The notes beneath the pieces were generated by a model, which was not told the DNA's origin, ran no database searches, and saw only the letters and a program-made list of their open reading frames with translations. Shown here piece after piece: positions 34,651-43,064 of a stretch of 64,000 nucleotides of DNA. Numbering within the stretch: the stretch's first letter is position 1; each line of letters starts with the position of its first letter. The position numbers were made by a program, and so were the translations under genes. This DNA is from Clostridia bacterium (GTDB taxonomy: Bacteria; Bacillota; Clostridia; Oscillospirales; Acutalibacteraceae), in assembly GCA_017537365.1 (NCBI GenBank), contig JAFYKZ010000022.1:38519-102518 (forward strand), given 5' to 3'.

Positions 34651-37203
34651 ATGGCTAAACAAGAAAAGGTTTATTGGCCCAGTGATGAAGAAACTAATAT
34701 TTTGCCCGTTGAAATTGTAGACGAAGTTAAACAGAGTATGCTTCAATACTCAATGTCAGTTTTGGTGGGACGCGCTATCCCCGATGTGCGAGACGGATTA
34801 AAGCCTGTTCATAGAAGAATACTTTATACTATGTATGAAAACGGCTTAACTCCTGACAAGGCATACAGAAAGTGCGCCGACACAGTAGGTTCGGTGCTAG
34901 GTAGATACCATCCCCACGGTGATGCTTCGGTTTATGATTCGATGGTTCGTATGGCTCAGGATTTCTCTCTGCGCTATCCGCTTATTGACGGACACGGAAA
35001 CTTCGGTAATATAGACGGTTATCCTGCTGCGGCATACAGATATACTGAGTCCAGAATGAACAGACTCTCTCTTAGTATGCTTGATGATATTGATAAAGAA
35101 ACGGTTGATTTTAGTCCTAACTATGATAACCGTTTGGAAGAGCCTGTGGTTTTACCTGTTCGTTTTCCTCAGCTTTTGGTTAACGGTTCAAGCGGTATTG
35201 CGGTTGGTATGGCAACCGAAATTCCTCCTCATAACTTGGGCGAGGTTATTGACGGTATGTGTTGCCTTATTGATAACCCCGATGCAGAGCTTGGCGAGAT
35301 TTGCGAGCATATTAAAGGTCCCGATTTCCCAACAGGCGGTATCATTATGGGCAGAAGCGGAATAAGAGCCGCTTATGCTACGGGCAGAGGCAAGATTATT
35401 CTTCGCGGCAAAGCCGAAATCGAGGAAACCGCAAACGGAAAATTCAGAATTGTTATAACCGAAATTCCTTATAAGGTTAAAAAACAGGATTTGGTTAAGA
35501 ATATTTATGATTTAGCGGCTGATAAGCGAATTGAGGGTATTGATGATGTTGTTGACTATTCCTCAAAGCGCGACGGCGGTATCAGAATTATCGTTGATTT
35601 AAAGAGAGACGCTAATCCGCAGGTTGTTCTTAATAAGATTTATCGTTATACTTCCTTGCAAACCACCTTTGGTGCGATTTTGCTTGCTATTGTAAACGGT
35701 AAACCTCAACTTTTAACCTTAAAAGAGATGCTTCAAAACTGTATTGATTTCCAATATGATATAGTTTATAGAAGAACCGCTTATGATAAGCGCAAAGCAG
35801 AGGAAAGAGCTCATATTTTAGAGGGCTTGAAGGTAGCGCTTGATTTTATTGATGAAGTTATTTCAATTATCAGAAATTCAAAAACTATTCCTGAAAGTAA
35901 AGAGGCTTTAAGCGAGAGATTTGGTCTTGATGATATTCAGACTACTGCTATCGTTCAGATGCAATTAGGTAAGCTTGCAGGTCTTGAGAAACAAAAGATT
36001 TTAGATGAGCTTCAAGAAAAATTAGATTTTATTAAAGAATGCGAAGAAATTTTAGCAAGCAGAGAAAAAATTCTCGATATTGTTAAAACCGAGGCATTAA
36101 ATCTTCGTGATAAATATTCGGATGAAAGAAGAACCGAAATCACCGATGTTGCGGGAGAGGTTGATATTGAGGACCTTATTCCTGAGGAGGATTGCGTTCT
36201 TACTAAAACAGTTAACGGTTATATTAAGAGACTTCCTGCCGATACTTATAATGTTCAAAACCGCGGTGGCAGAGGTATTACAGGTATGACCACAAGAGAA
36301 GAAGATGCGGTTGAGAATATGTTTGTTTGTTCTTCTCATGACTGGATTATGCTTTTCTCGAATTTAGGCAGAATGTATCGCATTAAGGCTTATGAAATTC
36401 CTGAGGGAAGCAGAACAAGCAAGGGTATGAACCTTGTTAATATCTTGCCTCTTATGGCAGACGAGAAGATAACAATTATTCTTCCCGCAAGCGAGCTTGA
36501 CGAGGAAAAATATATCGCAATGGTTACCAAAAAGGGTACTATTAAGAGAACTCGCGTTTCGGAATTCAGAAATACCAGAAAGAGCGGTATTATTGCTATT
36601 AACATTGATGAGGATGATGAACTCGGCTTTGTCAGAATGACTAATGGCGACCAAAATATCTTTATCGCAACTAAGGACGGTTTGGCTATTCAGTTTAAGG
36701 AAACCGATGTCAGAGCGATGGGCAGAACGGCGCGCGGTGTCAGAGCGATTAATATGCGCGAGGGCGATTCGGTAATAGATATGGCTATAACCGATGAAAA
36801 TACCCGAATTTTAACCGTTACCGAAACGGGTTACGGTAGAATTAGTTCTATCGCGGATTACCGTTTGCAGTCGAGAGGCGGTAAAGGTCTTATCAACTAC
36901 CGAACCGAGAGATTCGGTAAGGTTGCGGCAACTATTCCTGTTGGCGAAAATGATGATATTATTATGATTGCTTCAAACGGTATCATAATCAGAATTTTCA
37001 GCGGCGATATTTCAACCTTCTCGCGTCCTGCTAAGGGTGTTCGTGTAATGAGGGTTGCTGAGGGTGAAAAGATTCTTTCAGTGGCGCTTACCGAGCATAA
37101 CGCGGAAGAAGTAACCGAAAAGCCAGAGGAAGCAGATGCAGATGCGGGCGAGGTTGGAAACGAGCCTGAAATTATAGAGGAAGAAACAACACCTGAGGAG
37201 TAA
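34651..37203 (+). CDS. gyrA: DNA gyrase subunit A
   Basis: The breakage-rejoining subunit, 850 aa. The catalytic tyrosine lies in AAAYRYTESRMN (about residue 129), and the quinolone-region 'HPHGDASVYDSMVRMAQ' is standard, with Ser at the usual position. Six C-terminal beta-pinwheel blades follow, including a GyrA-box-like RGGRGITG (about 540). The tail is acidic (EEVTEKPEEADADAGEVGNEPE). GGAAAGGAG precedes the ATG. It is followed by a strong terminator. Confidence 0.97.
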   Translation: MAKQEKVYWPSDEETNILPVEIVDEVKQSMLQYSMSVLVGRAIPDVRDGLKPVHRRILYTMYENGLTPDKAYRKCADTVGSVLGRYHPHGDASVYDSMVRMAQDFSLRYPLIDGHGNFGNIDGYPAAAYRYTESRMNRLSLSMLDDIDKETVDFSPNYDNRLEEPVVLPVRFPQLLVNGSSGIAVGMATEIPPHNLGEVIDGMCCLIDNPDAELGEICEHIKGPDFPTGGIIMGRSGIRAAYATGRGKIILRGKAEIEETANGKFRIVITEIPYKVKKQDLVKNIYDLAADKRIEGIDDVVDYSSKRDGGIRIIVDLKRDANPQVVLNKIYRYTSLQTTFGAILLAIVNGKPQLLTLKEMLQNCIDFQYDIVYRRTAYDKRKAEERAHILEGLKVALDFIDEVISIIRNSKTIPESKEALSERFGLDDIQTTAIVQMQLGKLAGLEKQKILDELQEKLDFIKECEEILASREKILDIVKTEALNLRDKYSDERRTEITDVAGEVDIEDLIPEEDCVLTKTVNGYIKRLPADTYNVQNRGGRGITGMTTREEDAVENMFVCSSHDWIMLFSNLGRMYRIKAYEIPEGSRTSKGMNLVNILPLMADEKITIILPASELDEEKYIAMVTKKGTIKRTRVSEFRNTRKSGIIAINIDEDDELGFVRMTNGDQNIFIATKDGLAIQFKETDVRAMGRTARGVRAINMREGDSVIDMAITDENTRILTVTETGYGRISSIADYRLQSRGGKGLINYRTERFGKVAATIPVGENDDIIMIASNGIIIRIFSGDISTFSRPAKGVRVMRVAEGEKILSVALTEHNAEEVTEKPEEADADAGEVGNEPEIIEEETTPEE

Positions 37204-37218
37204 ATTTTTAAAAATATA

Positions 37219-37248
37219 AAAGGCGATAAGTTTAAATTATCGCCTTTT
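37219..37248 (+). terminator. terminator after gyrA
   Basis: Stem AAAGGCGATAA/TTATCGCCTTTT with a small AT loop. Confidence 0.85.
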
Positions 37249-37280
37249 ATGTAACTTGCGGTAAATTTTTAATAAGTCAG

Positions 37281-38348
37281 GTGAAAAAATTGGATTTCAA
37301 TGAAACTGAAAAAAGCGAGGGTTTTGAATTAAACTCAGAAAATAAGGAAACTATCTCTTTTGAGGAAGAAAACACCGAAAAAAAATTAAAAGCCGAGGTT
37401 TTAAAAGAGAAAACCGGGATTAAGCGAGACGGAAATATTTTAGGCGCCGCTTTTCTTGCTATGACAGCGGTTGTTAATTTATTAAACTATGCCGTTTATT
37501 TATTAGCTTTTATTTTAAGCTTTATAAGCAAAGAAGCGGGGGAGTTTTTCTTTGACCCTGCGGTTATGCAGGTTGAGCAGATTTTATTTGCAATAACCGC
37601 TTTTATATTGCCCTTTATAGTTGTTTTTAAATTGGCTGATACCAGAATAAGTGATTTAGTAAGCTTTTCTTTGCCTGAGAAAAAAACAATTTTACCTTTT
37701 TTTCTTATGGGAATAGGCTTTTGCTCGTTTGCTAATGTTTCGGTTAGCTTTGCTGAGTCTATTTTTAGCCGAACAAATATTAATTATGAAGTGCCCAAAC
37801 CTCAAAATCCCGAGGGTATATTCGGGTTTTTGCTAGTTTTAATTTCAACCGTTTTTGTTCCCGCCTTGGTTGAGGAATTTATTTGCCGAGGTATTATTTT
37901 AGGTTATCTTAAAAAATACGGCGAGGGCTTTGCGGTTGTAATTTCGGCTTTGCTTTTTGGTGTTATGCATGGAAACTTCGAGCAAACCCCGTTTGCATTT
38001 TTGGTTGGGTTGGTTTTAGGTTATATAACCGTAAAAAGCAAAACCATTTGGATTGCGGTTTTAGTTCACGGATTTAATAATTTGATTTCGGTAGTTATAA
38101 GCTATTTGCCGAACAGTTTAAATGATTATATAAATTTAGGATATATAATTTTTATAATTTTGTCCCTTTTAGGCGGTATAGTCTCTTTGCTCCTTTTAAA
38201 CGGAAAGGACGATGATTTTTATCGCTTTGCCAAGCCTGAAAACGAGGTAGTAACTTCGGGTAAAAAAATAGTTTGGTTTTTAAGTTCGGCTTCAATTATT
38301 ATTTATTTAATAATCTGTTTAATAACGTCGGTTCAATACTTTTTTTAG
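37281..38348 (+). CDS. CPBP-family intramembrane metalloprotease
   Basis: A 355-aa membrane protein of the CAAX/Abi (CPBP) family. After a charged N-terminus (about 1-50) come about eight spans. The active-site motifs are complete: EEFICRG (about residue 200), HGNFEQ and HGFNN. Such proteases act in protein processing or bacteriocin self-immunity; here there is no bacteriocin cluster. The frame opens with GTG at 37281; TTG at 37290 has AGGTGA just before it and may be the true start. It may be co-transcribed with the next gene. Confidence 0.85.
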   Translation: MKKLDFNETEKSEGFELNSENKETISFEEENTEKKLKAEVLKEKTGIKRDGNILGAAFLAMTAVVNLLNYAVYLLAFILSFISKEAGEFFFDPAVMQVEQILFAITAFILPFIVVFKLADTRISDLVSFSLPEKKTILPFFLMGIGFCSFANVSVSFAESIFSRTNINYEVPKPQNPEGIFGFLLVLISTVFVPALVEEFICRGIILGYLKKYGEGFAVVISALLFGVMHGNFEQTPFAFLVGLVLGYITVKSKTIWIAVLVHGFNNLISVVISYLPNSLNDYINLGYIIFIILSLLGGIVSLLLLNGKDDDFYRFAKPENEVVTSGKKIVWFLSSASIIIYLIICLITSVQYFF

Positions 38349-38356
38349 GAGATTTT

Positions 38357-38878
38357 ATGATAGTTTTAATTATTTTGCTTATAGTAAAATCCTTGCTGTT
38401 TGTTTTAGAGGCGATAGGAATTTTCAAATTAGCGAAGAAAAATGAAATTAAAATGCCAATACTTTGCTTTCTTCCGTTTGCAACCCCTTATTATTTAGGT
38501 TTGGTTGCAGAAAAAAGAGAAACCAACGAAAAAAAGAGAAATTTAAAGCTTTGGCTTATAATTTTATTTTTGCTAATGCTTTTATTGGCAGTAGTTTTTG
38601 CAATAACCGGTTTTATTTCTGCAAACGAAATAATAGAAAACGCAAAAATTTGCATCGCTAATGATACAAAAATGACTCTCGATATGTTTTCCTCAGCTAT
38701 ATATGCTATTATATTTTATTTTGTTTCGCTTTTCACAGCGCTTTCTTATAAAATATTAAGGCTTGCGGCTTTCTGGAAAATTGTTTCTAATAAAAATCCG
38801 AAGAAATCAGGATTATATATGATTTTATCGGCGGTTTTATATCCCTTGATGCCGATATTTATATTGATAAATTCTTAA
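38357..38878 (+). CDS. four-span membrane protein of unknown function
   Basis: A 173-aa protein with four hydrophobic segments (about 1-22, 32-50, 70-95 and 112-140) and a C-terminal fifth. I recognise no family. ATG 38357 has TAGGAG 6 bases upstream; the longer frame from 38273 overlaps the protease gene. It starts 8 bases after the protease stop, so they are probably partners in one operon. Confidence 0.7.
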   Translation: MIVLIILLIVKSLLFVLEAIGIFKLAKKNEIKMPILCFLPFATPYYLGLVAEKRETNEKKRNLKLWLIILFLLMLLLAVVFAITGFISANEIIENAKICIANDTKMTLDMFSSAIYAIIFYFVSLFTALSYKILRLAAFWKIVSNKNPKKSGLYMILSAVLYPLMPIFILINS

Positions 38879-38882
38879 AATT

Positions 38883-38910
38883 AAATCCCTTCTCGTTTGA
38901 GAAGGGATTT
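38883..38910. terminator. bidirectional terminator
   Basis: Perfect 12-bp stem AAATCCCTTCTC/GAGAAGGGATTT with a 4-nt loop between convergent genes; T-runs on both strands. Confidence 0.85.
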
Positions 38911-38913
38911 TTG

Positions 38914-39648
38914 CTATTTATTATTTTTCATTTTCTTTAAAAATATAAATATAGCGAGGGCTAAAACAAAGAAAGTATATCCTAATATAACCAAGAAATG
39001 AGGCAAGGCTTTTAAAATTTCACCCGAAAGGGCTTTTCGTTCAAGTTCAACGGCATGGATAAAAGGTAAAAAATTAGCGATTTTCTTAAAGGTTTCACCC
39101 ATAAGGTTTATATCAAACCAAATACCCGAAAGCCAAGCCGAAAAATTGGTGAGCAAGGCACCGCAAACACCGCCAACCTGTTTGGAATTTAATATACAAC
39201 CGCAAAGCAAACCGAGACCAATATAGAAAAGAGATACAAATCCTAAGAAAATCAATGCAATAATTATATTTAGCGATGGCTTTAAACCTAAAATCATTGC
39301 GGTTATATAGCAGATAATACCCTGAGTTAAAGCGATTGGCAATAATGGTAAAATATAGCCTAATATAAAATCTGAGGGTTTAAAGGGTGTTGTATAAAGT
39401 CTTGCAAAAAAGGCGGTTTCGCGGTCTTTTGAGATTAAAACCGCAGAAAAAAGGGTTATAAATGATAAACCAAAAACGGTAACACCAGGAGTTAAATGCT
39501 CTATTTCAAAAAGGTCAACAGGTATATTTTTTTGAATTATAGAAAGAAGCAAAAGCAAAACCAAAGGAAAACCTAAACCAAAAAATAAATTTAAAGGGTC
39601 CCTTATGATTTCTTTTGCATTTCTTTTCGCGAAAGCTAAAAATTTCAT
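38914..39648 (-). CDS. ABC-2 type transporter permease
   Basis: A 244-aa permease with about six spans. It begins MKFLAFAKRNAKEIIRDPLNLFFGLGFPLVLLLLLS, typical of ABC-2 exporters, with 'ISKDRETAFFARLYTTPFKPSDFILGYILP' in the coupling region. It overlaps the ATPase gene by 4 bases. With the ATPase and the TetR regulator it forms a three-gene drug- or lipid-export operon. Substrate unknown. Confidence 0.88.
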   Translation of the reverse strand: MKFLAFAKRNAKEIIRDPLNLFFGLGFPLVLLLLLSIIQKNIPVDLFEIEHLTPGVTVFGLSFITLFSAVLISKDRETAFFARLYTTPFKPSDFILGYILPLLPIALTQGIICYITAMILGLKPSLNIIIALIFLGFVSLFYIGLGLLCGCILNSKQVGGVCGALLTNFSAWLSGIWFDINLMGETFKKIANFLPFIHAVELERKALSGEILKALPHFLVILGYTFFVLALAIFIFLKKMKNNK

Positions 39649-40373
39649 TTGTTTTCCCCCTTAACTATTTTTATGAAAGCCTTTTCGATACTATCGGTTT
39701 CGGTTATTTCTTTAAGGCAAGCGGGAGTATCGCAAGCGATTAGTCTGCCGTTTTTCATAATACCTATTCTATCCGAAAGGGCTTCTGCCTCCTCCATATA
39801 GTGAGTTGTTAAAACAATAGTGATTTTACCCTTTAATGAGTTTATTATATCCCATAAATCTGAGCGAGCAAGAACGTCAAGTCCCAAAGTTGGCTCATCT
39901 AAGAATAAAATTTCGGGCTCGCTTATTAAAGCAAGAGCAAGGCTTAGTCTTCTTCCGTAACCGCCCGAAAGCTTGCCTGCTTTTTTATTTAATATAGCTG
40001 ATAAATCGAATTGGTTTACAAGCTCGTTAATTTTATTTTCGCATTTTTCTTTTTTGAAACCGTAAATTTCGCAGATTAGCTTTAAATTTTCTTTAACGGT
40101 TAAATTAGGCGCAATGGCGGTTTCTTGAGGTGAAACGGATATGAATTTTTTGCATTTTGAGCTTTCGGTTAAAATGCTTTTACCGTTTAAAAAAGCATTG
40201 CCTGAGGTTATATTTGTTAGCGAGCAAAGCATTTTAATGGTGGTTGTTTTACCTGCACCGTTAACTCCTAAAAGCGAAAATAATTCACCCTTTTCAATTT
40301 CTAAATTGAGGTTATCAACTGCAATAATATCTTTATATTTTTTAGTTAATCCCTCGGTTTTTATTGCTATCAT
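39645..40373 (-). CDS. ABC transporter ATP-binding protein
   Basis: A 242-aa ATPase with Walker A GVNGAGKTTTIK, a Q-loop, the signature LSGGYGRRLSLAL (LSGGY rather than LSGGQ), Walker B ILFLDEPTLGLD and the switch His in 'TTHYMEEAE'. It is of the CcmA/DrrA type that pairs with ABC-2 permeases. AGGAG lies before the ATG. Neighbours: TetR regulator upstream, permease downstream. Confidence 0.93.
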   Translation of the reverse strand: MIAIKTEGLTKKYKDIIAVDNLNLEIEKGELFSLLGVNGAGKTTTIKMLCSLTNITSGNAFLNGKSILTESSKCKKFISVSPQETAIAPNLTVKENLKLICEIYGFKKEKCENKINELVNQFDLSAILNKKAGKLSGGYGRRLSLALALISEPEILFLDEPTLGLDVLARSDLWDIINSLKGKITIVLTTHYMEEAEALSDRIGIMKNGRLIACDTPACLKEITETDSIEKAFIKIVKGENK

Positions 40374-40382
40374 AATTACTCC

Positions 40383-40934
40383 TTATAAATTTGAAGTTAG
40401 TCCGTTATATACATCAGAAATGCTTTTTTTTATAAACTCTGTGTCCCAATTTAAATAACCTGTGGCGCACATAGTTGCAAACCCGTGAACATAAATCCAA
40501 AGCTTTAAATGCAAGAAAAATGCGGTATCTTCGTCAACGCTCAAATTTTTCATAATAATTTTAAGCAATGGCATTATTTCTTCGCGGCTTTCGGTTAAAA
40601 CCTCACCTGTTCTATCTCTCATAAAAAGCAGTTTAAAAAGCTCTTTTTCCTCGCAGGCAAACCTGATATAAGCCATACCGCTAGCCTTATAGGTTGGATA
40701 TTCGCCTTTTTTCATATCGGTTTCAAGATAATTTTCATATATTTCTTGGGCAGAAGCGAAAACCATGTTTTTAACCTCTTCCATACCCTCGAAAAGACTA
40801 AAAATAGGCTTTGCCGAAGAACCGAGAGCGGCGCCGAGGTTTCTTGCTGTTAAATAGTCTGCACCGTTTTCGCGAACAAGGTTAACGGCGGTATTTATTA
40901 TTTCCTCTTTTTTAAATTTGAATTTAGGCGGCAT
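40383..40934 (-). CDS. TetR-family regulator of the ABC exporter
   Basis: A 183-aa repressor. The N-terminal helix-turn-helix runs over about residues 8-52 ('IINTAVNLVRENGADYLTARNLGAALGSSAKPIFSLF'). The C-terminal part contains 'LWIYVHGFATM', typical of the WHG (TetR_C) subgroup. It is the first gene of the exporter operon and sits behind a promoter whose start overlaps a palindrome, so autoregulation is likely. AAGGAG precedes the ATG. Confidence 0.87.
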   Translation of the reverse strand: MPPKFKFKKEEIINTAVNLVRENGADYLTARNLGAALGSSAKPIFSLFEGMEEVKNMVFASAQEIYENYLETDMKKGEYPTYKASGMAYIRFACEEKELFKLLFMRDRTGEVLTESREEIMPLLKIIMKNLSVDEDTAFFLHLKLWIYVHGFATMCATGYLNWDTEFIKKSISDVYNGLTSNL

Positions 40935-40958
40935 AAAATTTCTCCTTAGTAAAAAATA

Positions 40959-41019
40959 AAGAAACAGTTGTTTCGCAACATCTGTTTCTTATTATAGTGT
41001 TAAATTTAATTTTTGTCAA
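40959..41019 (-). promoter_or_regulatory. promoter and TetR operator of the exporter operon
   Basis: -35 TTGACA (41014-41019) and -10 TATAAT (40991-40996), 17-bp spacer. Directly after the -10 is an inverted repeat with arms AAGAAACAG and CTGTTTCTT (40959-40990), the inner part GTTG/CAAC also paired. This is where a TetR repressor would block transcription. Confidence 0.75.
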
Positions 41020-41073
41020 TAGTGGTTAGTTATGTTTTTAGTTAGTTTATTATTTAAAATGGTATTATTTAGA

Positions 41074-41216
41074 GCCTTCTCCAGCGGAGAAGGGGGACCG
41101 CTTGCGGTGGATGAGGAGATTATAAATTAAGCAAAGTTTTTTGAGTTATAAAAATTGGTTGTTCTCCTCATCCGTCAAAACCGTTGGTTTTGCCACCTTC
41201 TCCGCTGGAGAAGGCT
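41074..41216. repeat. fold-back (MITE-like) element
   Basis: Two long inverted arms face each other: GCCTTCTCCAGCGGAGAAGG followed by GGTGGATGAGGAG on the left, and the mirror CTCCTCATCC with CCTTCTCCGCTGGAGAAGGC on the right. Each arm tip is itself a small palindrome (CTCCAGCGGAG). About 45 bp of AT-rich sequence lies between. No ORF of its own. Confidence 0.75.
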
Positions 41217-41268
41217 TTTTATGAAATCGTTTCTGCATGGTTGCGTAATTTTCAGTATAAAAATAAAA

Positions 41269-41291
41269 CTGCCCGACTTTTTGTCGGGCAG
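41269..41291 (-). terminator. terminator of glnA
   Basis: Stem CTGCCCGAC/GTCGGGCAG with a 5-nt loop, followed on the minus strand by TTTTATTTTTA. Confidence 0.87.
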
Positions 41292-41299
41292 AAAACATA

Positions 41300-42724
41300 T
41301 TATAAGTTATAATATTTATCAAATTCAGCGGGGTGAGGAATAGCGGCTAATTGACGGCATTCAGCGCGCTTTGATTTAATAAAGTTATCAATTAACTCTT
41401 TCGGGAATACGCCGTTTGCAGTTAAATAATCGTTATCAGCCTCTAATGCATCAAGAGCCGCTTCAAGAGAGGTTGGTAAGCCTTGAAGCTTAGCCTTTTC
41501 TTCGTCAGGAAGATTAAATAAGTTCATATCATAAGGACCCCAACCATTCTCGTGTGGGTCGATTTTGTTTTTAATACCGTCAAGACCTGCCATCAAAATA
41601 GCGGCATAGCAGAAATATGGGTTGCAAGTTGCATCGGGATTGCGAAGCTCAAAGCGGCGCTTATCAGGACTCTTAGCGTAAGCCGGAATTCTGATAACAG
41701 CGCTTCTGTTTGATGTTGCATATCCAACCGTAACAGGAGCTTCAAAGCCGGGAACTAAGCGCTTGAATGAGTTAGTGCTCGGATTGGTTATAGCGCAAAG
41801 AGATGCGATATGCTTTAAAAGTCCACCCATAAAGTAATGAGCAGTTTCGCTTAAATTAGAATAACCGTTATCATCAGAGAACACAGGCTCGCCGTCTTTC
41901 ATGAGAAGCATATGAACATGCATACCTGAGCCTGCTTCACCTAGAATCGGCTTCGGCATAAAGGTTGCGGATTTGCCGTATTTCAAAGCGGTGTTATGGA
42001 TTATGTATTTAATCATCATAGTAGCATCTGCCATATCAACCATTTCGCCAAGCTGAGGCTCAATTTCGAACTGACCGGATGCAGCAACCTCAGGGTGATG
42101 ATAATTGATTTTTATACCCATATCAGCCATATGCATACACATTTCGCTGCGGCATTCATAAGAAATATCAAACGGCTTTGCGATATGATAATTCTTTTGC
42201 TTTGGAACAATAACACCTTTGCCCTCGGTAGCGCTGTTCCAGTAAGACTGCTTTGCATCAACCGATGCGCCGATATAATTTCCTTCAACACCCCAAGTTA
42301 CATCGTCGAAAAGATAAAACTCAAATTCGGGGAGGATAAGCATAGTATCAGCAATACCGCTTTCTTTCATATAATCAACAGCCGCGCGAACAATATTTCT
42401 CGGATATTGAGCCAAAGGCCTGTTCTCAGGATTATCAATAATCATAGCATTACCGGTCATAGATAATGTTGGAATATCGCAGAAGGGGTCAATCATAGCA
42501 GTGTCAGGGTCGGGAATAAACACCATATCGCTCTTTTCAACAACGGCATAGCCATAGTTTGAAGCATCAAAACCGATACCGCTTGTCATAGTCTCCTCAG
42601 AGAAGTTTTGTGCAGGAATGGTAACATGGCGGTATTGACCGTTAATATCAACCATTTTAAAATCAACCATCTTAATATCGTTTTCTTTTATGATATTAAG
42701 AATATCTTGAACGCTCTTTTTCAT
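41300..42724 (-). CDS. glnA: glutamine synthetase type I
   Basis: Makes glutamine from glutamate, ammonia and ATP. The 474-aa protein has the standard motifs: 'LPEFEFYLFDD' (metal ligands), 'YHHPEVAASGQFEIEP', 'KPILGEAGSGMHVHMLL' (ATP site), 'NPSTNSFKRLVPGFEAP' and 'RFELRNPDATCNPY'. The tyrosine adenylylation site of the beta form is not evident, in line with the alpha form used by Firmicutes. A SigA promoter and a terminator frame it as a single-gene unit. No GlnR gene is adjacent. Confidence 0.96.
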   Translation of the reverse strand: MKKSVQDILNIIKENDIKMVDFKMVDINGQYRHVTIPAQNFSEETMTSGIGFDASNYGYAVVEKSDMVFIPDPDTAMIDPFCDIPTLSMTGNAMIIDNPENRPLAQYPRNIVRAAVDYMKESGIADTMLILPEFEFYLFDDVTWGVEGNYIGASVDAKQSYWNSATEGKGVIVPKQKNYHIAKPFDISYECRSEMCMHMADMGIKINYHHPEVAASGQFEIEPQLGEMVDMADATMMIKYIIHNTALKYGKSATFMPKPILGEAGSGMHVHMLLMKDGEPVFSDDNGYSNLSETAHYFMGGLLKHIASLCAITNPSTNSFKRLVPGFEAPVTVGYATSNRSAVIRIPAYAKSPDKRRFELRNPDATCNPYFCYAAILMAGLDGIKNKIDPHENGWGPYDMNLFNLPDEEKAKLQGLPTSLEAALDALEADNDYLTANGVFPKELIDNFIKSKRAECRQLAAIPHPAEFDKYYNL

Positions 42725-42758
42725 AAAATACTCCTTTTTTGTAAGTTTTTATAAAATA

Positions 42759-42787
42759 ATTATACTATTATTTATTTTGAAAATCAA
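42759..42787 (-). promoter_or_regulatory. SigA promoter of glnA
   Basis: -35 TTGATT and -10 TATAAT with a 17-bp spacer, 34 bases before the ATG. Confidence 0.72.
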
Positions 42788-42907
42788 GGAATTTTATTAT
42801 AATGATTGTAGTTAGTCGAAACGCTTTTATAGTCGCTTCTCTGTCGCCCTAACCCCCAAACGAAATGGCTTCGCTATTAAACAAATAAGTATTAAGTATG
42901 AAAATTA

Positions 42908-42997
42908 GTAGGGGAGGGGTGCGGGTGTCTGGCAGACACCTCTGCGAAGCAGAAGCACCGACCGAGGCGGCAGCCGAGACCTCCGTGCCTCCCCTAC
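42908..42997 (+). repeat. ~90-bp REP-family repeat, left copy
   Basis: Begins GTAGGGGAGGGG and ends GCCTCCCCTAC. The centre holds the nested palindromes GGTGTCTGGCAGACACC, TCTGCGAAGCAGA and GACCGAGGCGG/GCCGAGACC. Its reverse complement is found at 49101-49187 with few differences. The rest of the 42788-43020 gap has nothing else I recognise. Confidence 0.8.
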
Positions 42998-43021
42998 AAA
43001 GCAACTAAATTTTATAAAAAT

Positions 43022-43047
43022 CGGGAGGCATAAATGCCTCCCTTACA
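43022..43047 (-). terminator. REP-like hairpin acting as terminator
   Basis: GGGAGGCAT/ATGCCTCCC, nearly the same as the unit at 613. Read on the minus strand it is followed by GATTTTTATAAAATTT, 18 nt after the carboxypeptidase stop. Confidence 0.65.
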
Positions 43048-43064
43048 AATTCACAATAAAATTA

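Noticed and set aside
40959..40990. Second parS-like site (GTTTCGCAAC region)
   Set aside because: The sequence does not match parS at its core and is better explained as the TetR operator.
41155..41343. 62-aa plus-strand frame
   Set aside because: Lies in the right arm of the fold-back element and the glnA terminator; no ribosome site and Trp/Arg-rich chance composition.
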